A program made the translations under genes and the position numbers. The notes under the pieces are model-generated. The model was not told where the DNA came from. It ran no database searches and saw only the letters and a list, made by a program, of their open reading frames with translations. Of a stretch of DNA of 64,000 nt, positions 1 to 12,699 are shown one piece after another. The number at the start of each line of letters is the position of its first letter. Positions within the stretch are counted from its first letter, which is position 1. The DNA is from Archilochus colubris (Eukaryota; Chordata; Aves; Apodiformes; Trochilidae): contig CM041083.1 in NCBI GenBank assembly GCA_023079485.1, positions 168,847,400-168,911,399 on the forward strand. Reading direction: 5' to 3'.

Positions 1-3000
1 CATTTCATTTTTTCCCAAGGTACTCTGTAAATTCTTGTTTATCTGAGCAAGCCACAAATGTAAGCCTCTGTATCTGCACGCCAGTTACAGCCCAGTTACT
101 GCAAATCCAGGTTTGCTATGAATCAGAGCTCGCCCTCAGCACAAGGCTTGCCCAAGCACAGCTTTCTGCTCTTCTAACCTGGAGGAAACAGAAATTATGT
201 CTCACAGTCTCTGTCTCAGTCCAAAGTCCTGCTTTCCCTGCTCCTGCTTAGCACCTTTTCTGAGAGCTTTGTGCTGCTTTCAGCAGTTCTGTCTGGCTCC
301 TGTCACTTCCCTGGTGATTGGCAGCTCAGGAGAGTGGACAACACGAGTTCTCATCCAGGCCAATATAAGGGCTGTGCCAGTCATAGCTGGGATGAATTCA
401 CTGCTGCTTTTACTACAGACAAAAACAGTGACTGCAGAAGCTCAGAGTATCACCACAAGAAATCTAAACTTGATAAGAGGCCCATTAAATACAGACAGAG
501 CCCCCTTTTGCAGAATACTTACATTTCGGTGACTTGTTTTTTAAGATCAACTCTGAGCTGCCTGTTAACTGACACTGGAAAAGCAAGTTTAAGAACACGG
601 GTATTTCAGGAGACCTACACATCACCCTTCATTTTCTTTTTTAAATAAGGCTTTAAAATTTGTAAGAATTATCTGACTGGGGAGCTACATGAAAAGGGCT
701 CATTGTTTTCAACCAGATGCTACATGCAGCAGTGATTAATTTCCTTACTAACTGAAACCGTATCTGGTTTGGGGTTTTTTTTTTTTTTTTTCATAACTGG
801 CACCTCATCAACTGAAAATCCTCACAGATTAACACTGTGAGGTTCTGTTTTCACCTTACTACTCCTCTGGATTTCTTTGTAGCACCAGAAATGATCACCA
901 AAGATGCTGGGTTTGTGCAGGACTGCTGCACCTCTATTCTCTTTGCCTTCATCCTCTTGTCTGAGCAGCTTGGCTTGTGCAATGAATGCTACAGTTCCAC
1001 CAAATGTGCAGGACAAATGCTACTAAAGTTTGAAATGCTGCAAAATAACCTCTGAACTGGTTATTTAGCACCATTATCAACCTATGAAGATGCACACTTC
1101 CTTTCTCTCAATCCAGCCCAAGGCATGGGGCATCTAAGGAAAACTTCTCTGTTTCTCCTTCCTCGTTCCTGAAAATGTCTCAGTGCAGCCACTTTCCTGA
1201 TTCCATCAGAACAGTGCCAGAACAGATGAACCACAGAATGACAGTTTGATTAACTGTTGTTTTTCTAAATCAAACTGGCCAGACATGGCTAAGTTAAAGA
1301 AAAAAAAAAAATTTAAATGTTTTCAGCAAGTAACATAATCCAATTAGTTCCTCTTTCTTACGCATTTTACAACTGAAATTAGTTTTATTAAGAAGGTAAA
1401 TAAAGTGTAGCAAAAACCATCTGACAAGCTGCCTAGAACTCATTCTGCACAAAACTTTATCCCTTGCATTTTTTAGAGAAAAAAAAAATCAAGTCAATAT
1501 TCTCTTTAGACATAAAACCTAATTTGAAGCCAAGTGCTCCAAATCACCCTTTACTACAGGTTAGTTAATCATTTAAAACCCCACAATACTGGCAACAAAG
1601 GGAACATATAAATTGCCATCACAGTTTTTCCAGGGAGAAGTGCTTTTAAAGAGGAGAGTGATGAGTCTGCTTATTCATCATTAAAAAAAAAATTAAAGTG
1701 TCAACATTAAGGTAACTAAAAAGCTGTTAGTTAGCCATCTTTCAGCAAGGTTTCACATGAAACAGGTGGTTTTCTTATAGTTTTCTGCAGCTTGTAATTT
1801 ATACTACAGATAAATAATCACCCATGTGCAATAGCTGCTGTTTTGAAGGGCTTAAGCTACATCCTAGAGATGAAAAAACCTACCAGCATCCATCATTCTG
1901 CAGATAGATCCTTAAAAATGAATTGCTTCAGTTTCAGGAGATCTACTGCTAGTTTCTGTTAGTTCAGGAGAAAAGATAAGCTTAATGCATGAAAGAGTCA
2001 CAAAACAGCACTGAACACCTGGCAAATTTTTAAAAACAAAACCACCAAATCCTGCACATTAAGCAGCCATTCCTCTGTAATGTTCAGTCACAGTTTCAGT
2101 TTCGTTTTGCTGTGAACTTCAGTCTTAAGACTATTTTAATGTGTAATTAATACAGTCTTTAAAATCTGATCCTTTCTCAAAGGAATAACATGGAAGTGAC
2201 TGAAAAGACAGGTACAGACTCCAAGGAATAAAACATTTCACTGTTGAGACCAACATGCCCCATGAAAAAAGACAAGGGGACTTCAAAGAAGGGAGAGGGG
2301 AAAAAAAACAGATGAAAAACAAGAGTAGGTGGGAAATTTCGGTGACATTTAGTCCTGTTTCAGAGGCAGCCTATGGAGAGCCACGCTTGAACCAGACCTG
2401 TTCAACAGCAGCTTTGCAGCTCAAGTGGGCAGCTGTGGTCACAGCTGATGCTTGTCTGCAGCAGGCAGGGAGGTGACAAGGGGGCTCCTTCCCCAGTCTC
2501 CTCTCCTCCCATCCTGTGGGGTGACTTCACACCCCTGGGCCCCCAAATTCTGCCCTGCCTGAGGCAGGCAGGATGGCTCCCTGCCAGAAACCAGGGGCTG
2601 AGCTGCCAGTGCTGCCTCACTCCCATCATGAGCGGGAGGTTTCAGCAGTTTTGCTGGTTCCTGCCTACCCTGGGCTCATCTGCTTTCCTTTCCAAGGAAA
2701 CCCAGAGCATGCAGAGTAGCCAGAGGGATCAGGAGTGTGAAACAGATAATTAAGTAAGATCTCCTTCACAAGAATAATCTCTGCAAAGCGGCAGCTCTGG
2801 TTTTCTAAGGACTTTGCCTTTAAGATTACTTGAACTACAACGTATGATAGGAACAATACTGCACTTGTCTGCCTCCAAAGTATCCCAGAAACCCTTAGAC
2901 ACCATCGATTCCAGGGATTACATATTTCCAGCCTCTGGCAGCAATCTGCAAACCCTTCTCATGTGACCAGCAACAAAAAAATGTTAGCAAGAACATTCAC

Positions 3001-4224
3001 AAAAGTGGAGTTTTGCAATTAGTCATGCAAGTAGAAATTCACACACGATATATTACAGTGAATATGGACTCATAAAAACAATCTGCTATGAAAAATTCAC
3101 ATAGCCACATTAAGTGGTGCTTAAGTAACCCACTGAGGAAATGCCAGTTGCAGTGTGAATAATTAATGTGAACAGCAAGTGAATAGCTGGCAAGAGGTTT
3201 CAACTTGAAATAATGTTTAAGTATTTAAAACCTTCTTGAATAATCAGCTAACTTACTTGTATGGTCACAATCTGTTCACAGATAATTCTCTACTAAGAAA
3301 ACAAAATAAAAAGAAGAGCCATACTTATTAGATTAAACCATTTACTGAGAACAGCTCATGTCAGTTTACTCTGTAAACTGTTCCTCATGTTAAGTTTTGT
3401 TAAGTTTTTGTTTTGTTTTTGGTGGTAAAAGATTGTATCAGAGTATGCCTTTGGAAATAATATCAAAAGCATGATTGAAAACAGCAAACTGTCTCCAGCC
3501 CTGGAAACAGTCCAGGTGAGGAGCCTGATGGCTGAAAGAAGACACAGAAACAGATCCTCACTCTGTGAAGAATCTACCCCACCTTTCAGACTTTTTCTGC
3601 AAAAGTTTCAAATTTATGCATTCACTGAGGGGCTGTTTTGAAAAAAAAAATAAAATAAATTACATATCTCTGAGCTCTCCTCCTGAGAACAGTTACCTCT
3701 TTGGGGCTCCCCTTCCTAAAGGAATTTAAATAAGACATCTGTATTTTAAGTGTTCATTATTATCAGAGATCCCAAATGAATAACACTATGCTGGAAATAC
3801 TTACACCAGTAAGTCATACTAATGTGCACATTCTATGGCTAAGTGTACACCTCAAAAAGCTAAAAGCAGTCCATTTACTCAAGCTGCATATTCCTGCTTT
3901 TTGGTATGTAGGTACCTACCAACCATTAAACAAAAGCAAACTAATCCTATGAAGAGCAAACAAAATCTTGCTGGTACCCTGAGGAAGACTCTGTCTTAAC
4001 CTCTCTTGATGAATGAAACTCTTCACCATTATCAGCTGTGCAGCTGGGATTGCAAGCCACCTGCTAATGGTATTAATTCCATTTTCTTGGTCTGTACAGA
4101 ATCAACAGCATTCGATACTACTATAATTTTGTTTTCTACTGTTTTTTGTCATTAAGCTTCTTCCACCATTATCCACAGCCATCTTGGTGCAAAAACAGGC
4201 CACAGAGATGTTTTTATTGCCAAC
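1..4224 (-). other. ELF1: ELF1 intron after second coding exon (5' part)
   Basis: This is AT-rich sequence downstream of the second coding exon in the direction of ELF1 transcription. I looked for the next ELF1 exon, which in the family begins with a VEASCHD-like stretch, and for the ETS domain, and found neither. The intron therefore appears to run off the left edge. Short open frames here have no recognisable family. A slightly GC-richer patch at about 2470-2640 has no coding signature I can defend. No CR1 fragment was recognised in this stretch. Confidence 0.75.
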
Positions 4225-4399
4225 CTGTGAGGGTGATATCATCATCTTCTATGATTTGTTCCTCTGCGACGTCCAGAGAGCTCTCAGTGATCATGTCACT
4301 GGGTTCATCCACGCAGGTTAAGCCAGAGTAGTTGTGCAGGAGGTCTGCACTAGGAACATGCTCCACAATGACAGCAGGGAAAATAGATGGATCACCAAG
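4225..4399 (-). CDS. ELF1: ELF1 second coding exon, residues 25-82
   Basis: This is a 175-bp minus-strand exon flanked by a good acceptor (a TTTCTTTTTTTCCCCACCAG tract, AG at 4401-4400) and a GTTGGC donor at 4224-4223. It begins CTT GGT GAT CCA and encodes 58 residues plus one base, so it joins the previous exon in phase 0 and leaves phase 1. The ELF1 hallmarks are LGDPSIFPAVIVEHVP, DMITESSLDVAEE and the acidic run EDDDITLT. It forms the rest of the N-terminal acidic activation region, which in human ELF1 also holds the LxCxE motif for the retinoblastoma protein. Here that motif reads L-T-C-V-D (residues 51-55, bases 4321-4307), so the final glutamate is aspartate. The acidic run before ITLT is two residues shorter than human as I recall it. 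The donor is weaker than consensus but sits exactly where the family requires it. Confidence 0.95.
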
Positions 4400-5351
4400 C
4401 TGGTGGGGAAAAAAAGAAAATTAAAATAAAGGTAGTTAGACTACATTCAATCTAACCACTATGTGTCCCACTATGGTTCAAGAGGCTGAACATCAATGCA
4501 GTATCTAATATATTGACTTTACTCCAGTAACAGACTCCCATGACACTACACTGCAGCAGAAAAGCTGACAATCCAGGGGAGTGGCAGAGCACAAAAAGTG
4601 CCAAACTTTGCTGGCAATAAAAGTGGGCAAGCAACTTGCTGGAAGCACCTTAATCTTTTGCTCTTCCTGGGGGTGGGGGAGTCCTGTGGCTGTCAGGACT
4701 ACACGGAGCTTCCACAGGCACCAAGTTTCCCATGAGACACTAATTGGAGATCACTGTATCGGGGAACACTTGCTACAAGAGCAAGAGGTGTAACAGGGAG
4801 TGCTTGCTATATGTGCAGTAATTCCTTCCCTCTCTAATTCTTAAGGCTTTAGTCACTAGCCATTACTTCCCCTCTGCTTTCCTTCCTATGTCTGCTTTCA
4901 GACATCACCCTTCTGTCTTATTTTGCATTAGAAACAGAGAGGGGCAGCTGGGAAAACAGAAATCAAGCTGACTGGTAATATTAATAATATGCTCACTTTG
5001 AAGAGGCAACCATTCAACAGGAAGAGGTTTTCAGAAAATGCTATTTACTACAGGCACAGTATTTTTCAAATCAAGTCTTTTAAAATGTCATTTTGCAGGA
5101 GCAAAGTCATAGCTGATGATAGCAGAGCAGGCTCAAAGAAAATCTAGTGCAACTCTAAGGCTCTGTCTCTATAAAAATAAATCACATTATGAATGTGGCA
5201 AACTTAAAAACAAGAAACCAAACCAACAAGTTGCTAAAACATGCTTTTGAGAAAACCAATACATGTATACTTGGCCTCATCCTCCACAGAGAGCACAGAT
5301 ATGCACAGATCAAGCAGGTTTTTTTATTTAACCATATATGAAAAAAACCCC

Positions 5352-5371
5352 AACCAACCAACCAACCAACC
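5352..5371 (+). repeat. (AACC)n microsatellite
   Basis: About five perfect copies of AACC occur in the ELF1 intron. A looser A/C-rich tract of the same flavour follows at about 5698-5775. Confidence 0.85.
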
Positions 5372-5697
5372 ATATAATTATGAACTTGCTGAGGGACTGC
5401 TCATGTCTCATAATCTTGCAACTATGCACACCACCCCCAATGGAAAATAGTATTAGGGCTATAGACTCAACACAGATAAAGCCATGGGAGTCTGCCTCTC
5501 CTCCAGAAAGAGTCTGGAAAGTAAGTACTGAAAGTAAAAAAGTGCAATTATAAGTTTTAAAAGGCAGTAAATAAAATTGCTCTGAGTTTTGCAAAATGTG
5601 TGTCAGCAACAACTGTGGTAAAGGGCAACAGGAAAAAAGGAAGGACTAAAAACCAAAACCAGTGTATCCATGGGCTTCTATCATGGACAGTCTGTTA

Positions 5698-5775
5698 AAC
5701 AAAAAACCAAACCAACCAACCAAACAAAAAGCAACCAAAAAACCACACCAAAATCAAAAGCAAAAAAACCCCCGA
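5698..5775 (+). repeat. A/C-rich low-complexity tract
   Basis: This is an A-rich stretch with interspersed CC and CAAC steps and no longer unit. It is similar to tracts at about 24130-24190, 28340-28365 and 61488-61540. Confidence 0.7.
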
Positions 5776-8700
5776 CCCACAAATAACCTACCTACTCTAC
5801 TAAACGTAAGCTTCAAAATTGAGTAACATGGTGTAAGATCAATAAAAATGGACAAAGGGCAGAGCAGTTAAAGACCTCTCATGCAAACAAGTTGCCAGAT
5901 GCTGGGTGTACACCAAGATAAGAAACAGGTCAGCTTCTATGCCCAAACCTTTGTGGCCACCTCTCTCTGAGGCTGTATCTTCCTTCAGCTGAGAAACCTG
6001 GAACCACCAGGAGGTCTCTGCTGTTCCTCAGAAAGCATCGTGTTCACATTGTGTATCCTGTTTATTTATGGTCCCTAACATCACAGATCCTATTTGCTTC
6101 TAGGCAAAAGTAAACAAATAGAATTAAATAAAAGCCAAATCAATAAAAATGGTAAAGCACTGTAAAAGCAGAAGAAAAGTAAAATAATGTGTGTATTTAA
6201 AAATCTTTTCTTTTCAACAACATGTTCCAGAAAACAGAGGGAAGATGGTCTGTTGTAGCCTCATTACCAAGATAAAATTCATGCTACTAAAATAATTAAA
6301 GCATCCCAATTCCAGTAACACGCCACTACATATAATTTCTGGGATGGAGTTACATATATTTTATGCCCATATATGTAACTACATTTTTTAAAAATGAAAA
6401 AGATTATATGTAACTCTCCACTCGGGTTTCTGCCACCTGCAAACTTTGTAAGCACCTGTTCACTATTTTCCTGAGCAGGTAAAACCTATGGATTTTAGGG
6501 AGGGAAGATGCATGTAAGAACATTTCTGTCTTCTCATCCTGCTCTAGCTTACTGACACTAAGGGTGAAGTAAACCTCATCCAACTTCAGACAGCTGTGCA
6601 AATGCTTGGACTGGAGTTAGTAACACCCAGTTTCCTTCAGAGCTAAGTAAGAGAAATGGTTATTTCCAGGGCACAATTTCCCTGCCCAGTGTTAGGCTCC
6701 AGTTCTAAGATAGGCTCAATCATGCCCTAAAAAAGCCTATTTCTCTAAGCTGACTATAAAAGGGTGGAGGTGTTAGGGTGCCTATTTCTGATGTAGTCAT
6801 CCATCTCCTACACATTCATTGGCAAATGGGCATCTGCCTCCCTGCTGTGCCTTTGAAGTAAGGTGTTCCTTCCTCCCTCCTTCTTCTGTTGCACCAACTC
6901 AATGGCTGCAGCATCTCCAGCAACGTACTGGGTTGCCAGCACACAGGCTGAGCCTCATATTAGCTGCTTCTGGATAAAAAAATGTTACTCAAGCTCAGCA
7001 CTTCCTTCTCCACAGATGGTCATGTCACTGACTTGGCCTTCAAGAGGAAAAACCACCTGCAGAACAGAACTGCTGTGACTCTTTAGTCAGGACAAGCCAT
7101 AAGAAACCTGCTTCAGAATAACAAATGAAAGGACAGATTAAACCAACCAACTGTTACGAGTTTTCAGCTCCGTTTCTCAAAGCCCTATTTATATGACACC
7201 CCACTGGTCCCTCTAATATGAAACCTAATTATAACAGCCCCCACATCCACGTGTTGCTGAAGCAGCTTTCACCACTGACCAGAATGCTCCCCGCGCTACT
7301 GAACAGCACCACTGCCTCGCGTTCCAGCAGCAGCTGGTTTGATTCATGTGATCAGCTCTGATCTGTTCTGTGAGGTTAAACTGTATTTTGACCATGTCAA
7401 GAAACAACCATCACACACATGCTCTGACATGGTCGCTGTGTCTGTCTACAGGCAGAGAAACCACCACAGCTGGGTCATACCCAGTGGGTTGAACTGGGCA
7501 CTGAAGCATAGGAGGAGTTTGCTGTCGTACCACCATGCTTCTGGGAGACAAGGGATGAACAGAAAAGCATTCACTCGTGATAAGACACTTTAACTGTGTT
7601 TTTCTTTAAATAAAGAACAGTTTTGATCTGGGAGAATTAGAGTAAATACCATTTTTATTGCATTTTATGATATAACCATGGTTACACCTACTTTCAACTC
7701 ATACCTACCACGAATGCAAACAGGAAAGGCTGGAACCAATATGTAATATGCAAACAAATCTGATTTGATATGTATTTTTGCAGAAACTATCACCACTTTT
7801 CTGTACAGTATGTGCAATTAGTTATTATTTCACTAACAAGCATTCAATTCTGTTTTAAAGGGACTACTTATGTGTGCTGATGGATATATGACTTTTGAGA
7901 GGCAAAAATCTCACCTCAGTGCCTCTGTAATGTGCTTGATTTCATGAAAGCACTTGAATCGCAGCTGAGAGTCAAACTAAACCTTCCTGTAGCTCTGTCA
8001 ATGTAAGGCAACAGAGTAACTTCGCATGCATTTAGAACTGCAGAAGAGCCCAGGTTTACTACAGCTTCCTTTCATGATACAATGTAATGCTAATGTGTAA
8101 TAAGAATTACACGCAGTGAAAAAAAAACATTAAATTAAGGAGTACAAGGCAGTGATCCAGGTAAACCAACCCAAATTACCTCTGTAATAGCAAGATCACA
8201 AAATAATTTAGTTTTAATACACGGGCTTGTTCTACATGCACCAAGAAAAAGTATCATAAAGTATCCCAAAATTTAAAAAATATTCCTAGATTGAAGTGTC
8301 AGCAATGATTTTCAGTCAGTACATAAATGTAGAAAAGTACACAGAACTTGCGGGGGTTTTTTTTGTTTTCCCTACTTCCGTTCCTTCATCTTTCTCAAGA
8401 AAAATATAGTTTAAATATGACATTCCAGCTCTGCAAAGCTGGCTTCAACACATCTCCCATGTTTGCTGGACATGTAAAGGAATCCAGCTTCTGTGAAATC
8501 TACCCAGCTCTTAGACATCAAATTCCTCACAGTGTAGTTTATCTACAAATCAGTTCTGCAGAGAGACCATTAATAATTTAGAGGACTGCAAAGCTTCAGA
8601 CAGATGCTGAAGTGCATGGAGGGTCACATGAGGAGGTCCCTGAAAGCACTGGTCATGCTCCATGACCCCCTTGAAGACTGAACCATATCCAAGGGCAAAG

Positions 8701-9237
8701 ACAGCAACCTTCCATCCTGTTCTCAAATTCTTCTTCAATGTCTGACATGCTGACAAGGTGTATCCTTATTTCCCTAAGAGTTTTCTCATCAGCTATCACC
8801 AGCTAACAGAAGATGAGAACATCATCCTGGCCGTGGAAATGGAAAACAAGAAAGGGGATTTCTGCTGCTTTGGAGGTACTGCCTTCTTATCCTGCAAGTC
8901 CTCTGAGGGAGGAAACATGTCCCAGAAATCCCATGAGTAGCTTCTACCTGATGTGGAATAAACTTTGTGCAGATGAGTGATGAATGCAAAGAAAAGCATG
9001 CCATAGACAGGAAAAAGCTATCGGGGGATGGGGGGGAAGAGAGTGCAGCAGAATTCAGACTTGCAGTACAGTATAGGTTTAAAAAAAAAAGCAACAAACA
9101 AAACTAGGCAAAGTGGCCATGGTGACTAGAAAATAATCTTGAATTTTTCAGTCACAGGTTGCTACACATCAGAGCCACTTCAGAGAGTTCCAGTTGGCAT
9201 AGAGCAGTCATGCGGGGAACCCTGATATCAATTTAAT

Positions 9238-9833
9238 CACAGAATCATAGAATTGGCTGGGTTGGAAGGGACCTCAGAGATCACCAAGTCCAACCCTTTT
9301 ACCACCGTTGCGGTTGCTAGACCATGGCACTGAGTGCCACATCCAGTCTCTTTTTAAATATCTCCAGGGATGGAGAATCCACTACTTCCCTGGGCAGCCC
9401 ATTCTAATGCCTGATCACCCTCTCCATAAAGAAATTCTTTCTAATATCCAACCTAAACCTCTCCTGGCACAACTTAAGACCTTGCCCTCTTGTCTTGTTG
9501 AAAGTCATCTGGGAAAAGAGACCGACCCCCTGGCTGCCTCCCCCCTCCTTTCAGGGAGCTGTAGAGAGTGATGAGGTCTCCCCTGAGCCTCCTCTTCTCC
9601 AGGCTGAACAGCCCCAGCTCCCTCAGCCTCTCCTCATAGGGTCTGTGCTGGAGTCCCTTCACCAGCCTGGTTGCCCTCCTTTGGACCCGCTGCAGGACCT
9701 CGATATCCTTCCTAAACTGAGGGGCCCAGAACTGGACACAGGACTCGAGGTGTGGCCTCACCAGCGCTGAATACAGGGGCAGAATCACTTCCTTGGACCT
9801 GCTGGCGACGCTGTTCCTGATACAGGCCATGGT
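9238..9833 (-). mobile_element. CR1 LINE, 5'-truncated 3' end
   Basis: This is a reverse-oriented CR1 3' end. It starts at its tail with CATAGAATTGGCTGGG and the conserved GGAAGGGACCTCAGAGATC. On the minus strand it encodes the C-terminal tail of the CR1 ORF2 reverse-transcriptase protein, with landmarks [31 protein letters not shown] and [22 protein letters not shown]. The frame is open from about 9830 to 9474 and then breaks. It is a dead 5'-truncated copy of the youngest-looking CR1 group here, in the sense direction of ELF1. Confidence 0.93.
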
Positions 9834-12580
9834 TTCATGATTCAGTGTATCCCCGGCATAATTTAAAACTTCCTAGCACAGACCCATCCTCTGTGTCTGC
9901 TTTCATCCAACTTTTTACATCAAGAACGTCCTGATCAAATATCACATTAACTCTATATTAACGAAGGGCTAAATGAAAGGACACTGAGAGGTAAAGCTGC
10001 AGGAATGAAAAGCAGTTTTAGGTGGCAGCACTGACTCAGCCAAGGGCTGCTGGAGCTCATGTCCAGTTTTATGTGGTAGAAAGAAGAAAAGAGGGGTCTA
10101 TTAATGTCTATTTAACCAGAACCTCTGACACACAGCAGCAGACAGTCAGGTTATTAGTAGCATTAGTGCAAGCCACTTGTTCCCTTCTTAAAATCATAGC
10201 AATATTTTCATCCCATTTCTTCCTCACCATACATGCTCACTGCAATAAATGACCCCTCCAAGAGAAAAAAACCCCAAAACATTATTTTCTAAGCTGAAAA
10301 GGATAGTATTGATAAGAGAGAGCCTTTCCCATTCATGTGAGACCACGTGATTGAGTCTCTTCCACTGGCTGAATGCTTACATTAATGCATTTGGACTTAC
10401 AAGGCAAACAGGCTGCTCATAATTTATGGTTGTTTAACCAAGACTTAAAATATTTTTATTTTTTAAAAAAGACATGAATTATGACTTCCCTGAAACACTG
10501 AGCATAGCTGCCATCTAGACCCCAAATGTCTCCCTGCAGCTGTTCCATGTCCTGACAGCTCTTGGCACAACAGGACTCCAGGCAAAGCTTTGGCAAGATG
10601 TGAACTACCTAAGTTCTTTCAATGGAAGCTTTTGGCAGAACTGCAAAAAAAATTATCCAAAGACCAATTAACTGACACCCATATATAAAAACATCACCTT
10701 CTGTATACTGACGAAGCTCAAAAAATGCTTTTGACCAACACAGAGCACTTCCAGAGCTAAAATTTTGCCAAGTACACAAATCACGTTATCTATCCCTACA
10801 TATAATTTATCTGTCCAGAAGTGGAAAATGTCAGGAGTAGCAATAGCAACAGCTCCCTCCTACTTTGTAAGAAGCAGATCACCCAGGTATACACATAATC
10901 AATCTTGTTATGTTATAATACAAGTCTGTTTGAGCTAAACCTTGCTCCAGACTCCCAGACCTTTCCCTGTGAAGAATTCCTCTTTTACAGCTGAGTATTT
11001 CAGATCCATCTTTGTGCAGCCAGCTGGCTGGTTACCTGTATCTTTAATTTCTGAACTAAGGTAACCCAGTGATTTAAGTTGGACCTTGCATCCACTGTTT
11101 GCAGCGATGGACTTTCTACTGTGCACCCTCTCTCTTTGAGCCTTTTGCATCTTTTGACTTCATTACCTTTCAGGTATGCTACAGGTCACCTTCCTTGAGG
11201 CTTCATCTAGAGTAAGATTTATTAATTGAGGGGTATGAGGGAGTTGTGAGGGATAAGGGGTAAGGTCAATGCCAAAGTTGAGTTTGGTCTGGGACAGTGA
11301 AAGACCTGTTTAGGCAAGTTTTACTGCCCTGTTGAGTGCCCTTTAATATTTTCTAAGCTTTTCAGGTAGAGATCTGAAGAAATGGCAAGAGGCAGACCAC
11401 ATAGCTATACCGAACAAAACCACGTCTGCTTACATTGCCCCTTTCAGAAACCACAATGAAGCAGCCCTCCTCATCTGAACCCTCCTCTTTCCCATTGCCT
11501 TGTAAAGTAAAACCAGCAATGAGCAACAAACAGAGGTAATAAATAAGGTTCAGTTTCCACTATGTTTGTGCAATTCCCGTATCTAAATCCCCAGGCTACC
11601 ACAAGCTGTGGAAAAATACAGGGAAGGAAGTTACATTTCTAGTTCCACCCAAAACTGAGTTAGCACTTTAGACAGACAACACTCAGTTCATTGAAATGAT
11701 CGCATGACTCTGACAGCAGAAACAGGCAACTGACCCAGCCAGATATGAGGCCACACAGAAAACCCAGAAACAAGACTATAAAGCTGAAAGTACTTTTAAA
11801 AGAGAGGAAGATAAATGTTTTTAAGTTTCACAAAAGGAGGAACAGTTTGTCGTGGCGCTTCTTGGACTTTTAAGAACTACCACTCTACTGTACCCAACAC
11901 CTAAATTCTTCTTAACAAATGCACATCTCTACTATTAACCACCACCTGTGGAGGAGCTGAATGATTTTTTACAATAGAAACCCTTCACTGAAGCCTCAGG
12001 GTTCACGAGATATTGTTTAGGTAATCCGCACCTAACTGAGAGCCTCCTTAGATAGAAAGAGATGTATTTTCCAAGCAGTGTGAAGAAACCAATTGAAATT
12101 ACTTTGAAGTTTATTTCTGAATAGCTTGCATAAAGTATCACATTTTAGAAACTGAGCTGTAAAAAGCAGTGAGTAGGTACCTACTGCTCCTTCCAGTCAC
12201 CTGTAGTGTGACCAAATATTTTATTAGAATTCTATCCTAGCACAATAGGGAAGCTAAAACTACTGTGAAATACCAGAATTTGGGATATTCTACATCACAA
12301 GTGGATGGATTCTTCTGGCACAAATCAGCAACGCAGGAAAAATTTTTTTGGAGGGGGATGCCTCTGCAATACTGCCAAAGTTGACACATTTCAAGCAAAC
12401 TTCTGTTCTGAGCATGAACGTTACAGGAAAAAACAGGAAGCTTTTGAAACAGCACAAAGATCTGGTGCAACAATAAGGGCCTCAATGTTTGCTTTTTTGT
12501 GCTCTACACTTTTTCCTTATGTTTTCATAATATTCCTAGCACTAACTTGTATGACTGTGGCTTTGTATACCATCCCATAC

Positions 12581-12652
12581 CTGCTGTTCATCCTCCATGA
12601 CGTTGCTGGCAAATTCAAAGACAAGTTCATTCTGCTGTACAACCGCTGCCAT
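12581..12652 (-). CDS. ELF1: ELF1 first coding exon, residues 1-24
   Basis: This is the coding part of the exon that starts the ETS transcription factor ELF1, a nuclear DNA-binding activator or repressor of lymphoid and housekeeping genes. Read on the minus strand, the ATG at 12652-12650 opens 24 codons beginning MAAVVQQNELVFEF and ending in MEDEQQ. This matches the N-terminus of vertebrate ELF1 almost residue for residue (human differs at only a few positions, such as N-D for N-E and ERQ for EQQ). The exon closes with CAG followed by a GTATGG donor (GT at 12580-12579), which leaves phase 0, as needed by the next exon at 4399. The frame runs past the donor to an early stop, so the splice is required. 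This segment belongs to the acidic N-terminal activation region. The identification is firm, and the start is supported by family alignment. Confidence 0.95.
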
Positions 12653-12699
12653 AATAACGCATTCCCAGCTCTCAGCTTCACATAAGAAGAAAAATGCTC
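12653..12699 (-). other. ELF1: ELF1 5' UTR part of the first coding exon
   Basis: The bases directly upstream of the ELF1 start are untranslated exon. The best acceptor I see reads ATTCAG before GAGC (AG at 12701-12700), after a pyrimidine-rich stretch, which would begin the exon at 12699. A second candidate AG lies nearer the ATG, after a TTTTTCTTCTT tract (exon start near 12680). There is an in-frame stop between that tract and the ATG, so no N-terminal extension is possible from this exon. The exact acceptor is inferred. Confidence 0.55.

Larger units (their letters stand above)
4400..12580 (-). other. ELF1: ELF1 intron between the two coding exons
   Basis: This 8.2-kb intron is bounded by a GTATGG donor at its right end and a polypyrimidine-CAG acceptor at its left end. 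It contains one young CR1 fragment (about 9238-9833), an AACC microsatellite near 5352 and A/C-rich tracts near 5700-5780. No further exon could be supported. Confidence 0.85.

Noticed and set aside
1..4200. The third ELF1 coding exon or ETS-domain exons
   Set aside because: I searched for the expected acidic and ETS-domain residues in the minus-strand frames and saw none, so these exons must lie outside the window.
12305..12685. 126-residue plus-strand open frame overlapping the ELF1 exon
   Set aside because: It is antisense to the ELF1 first coding exon and flanking intron, with no recognisable protein.
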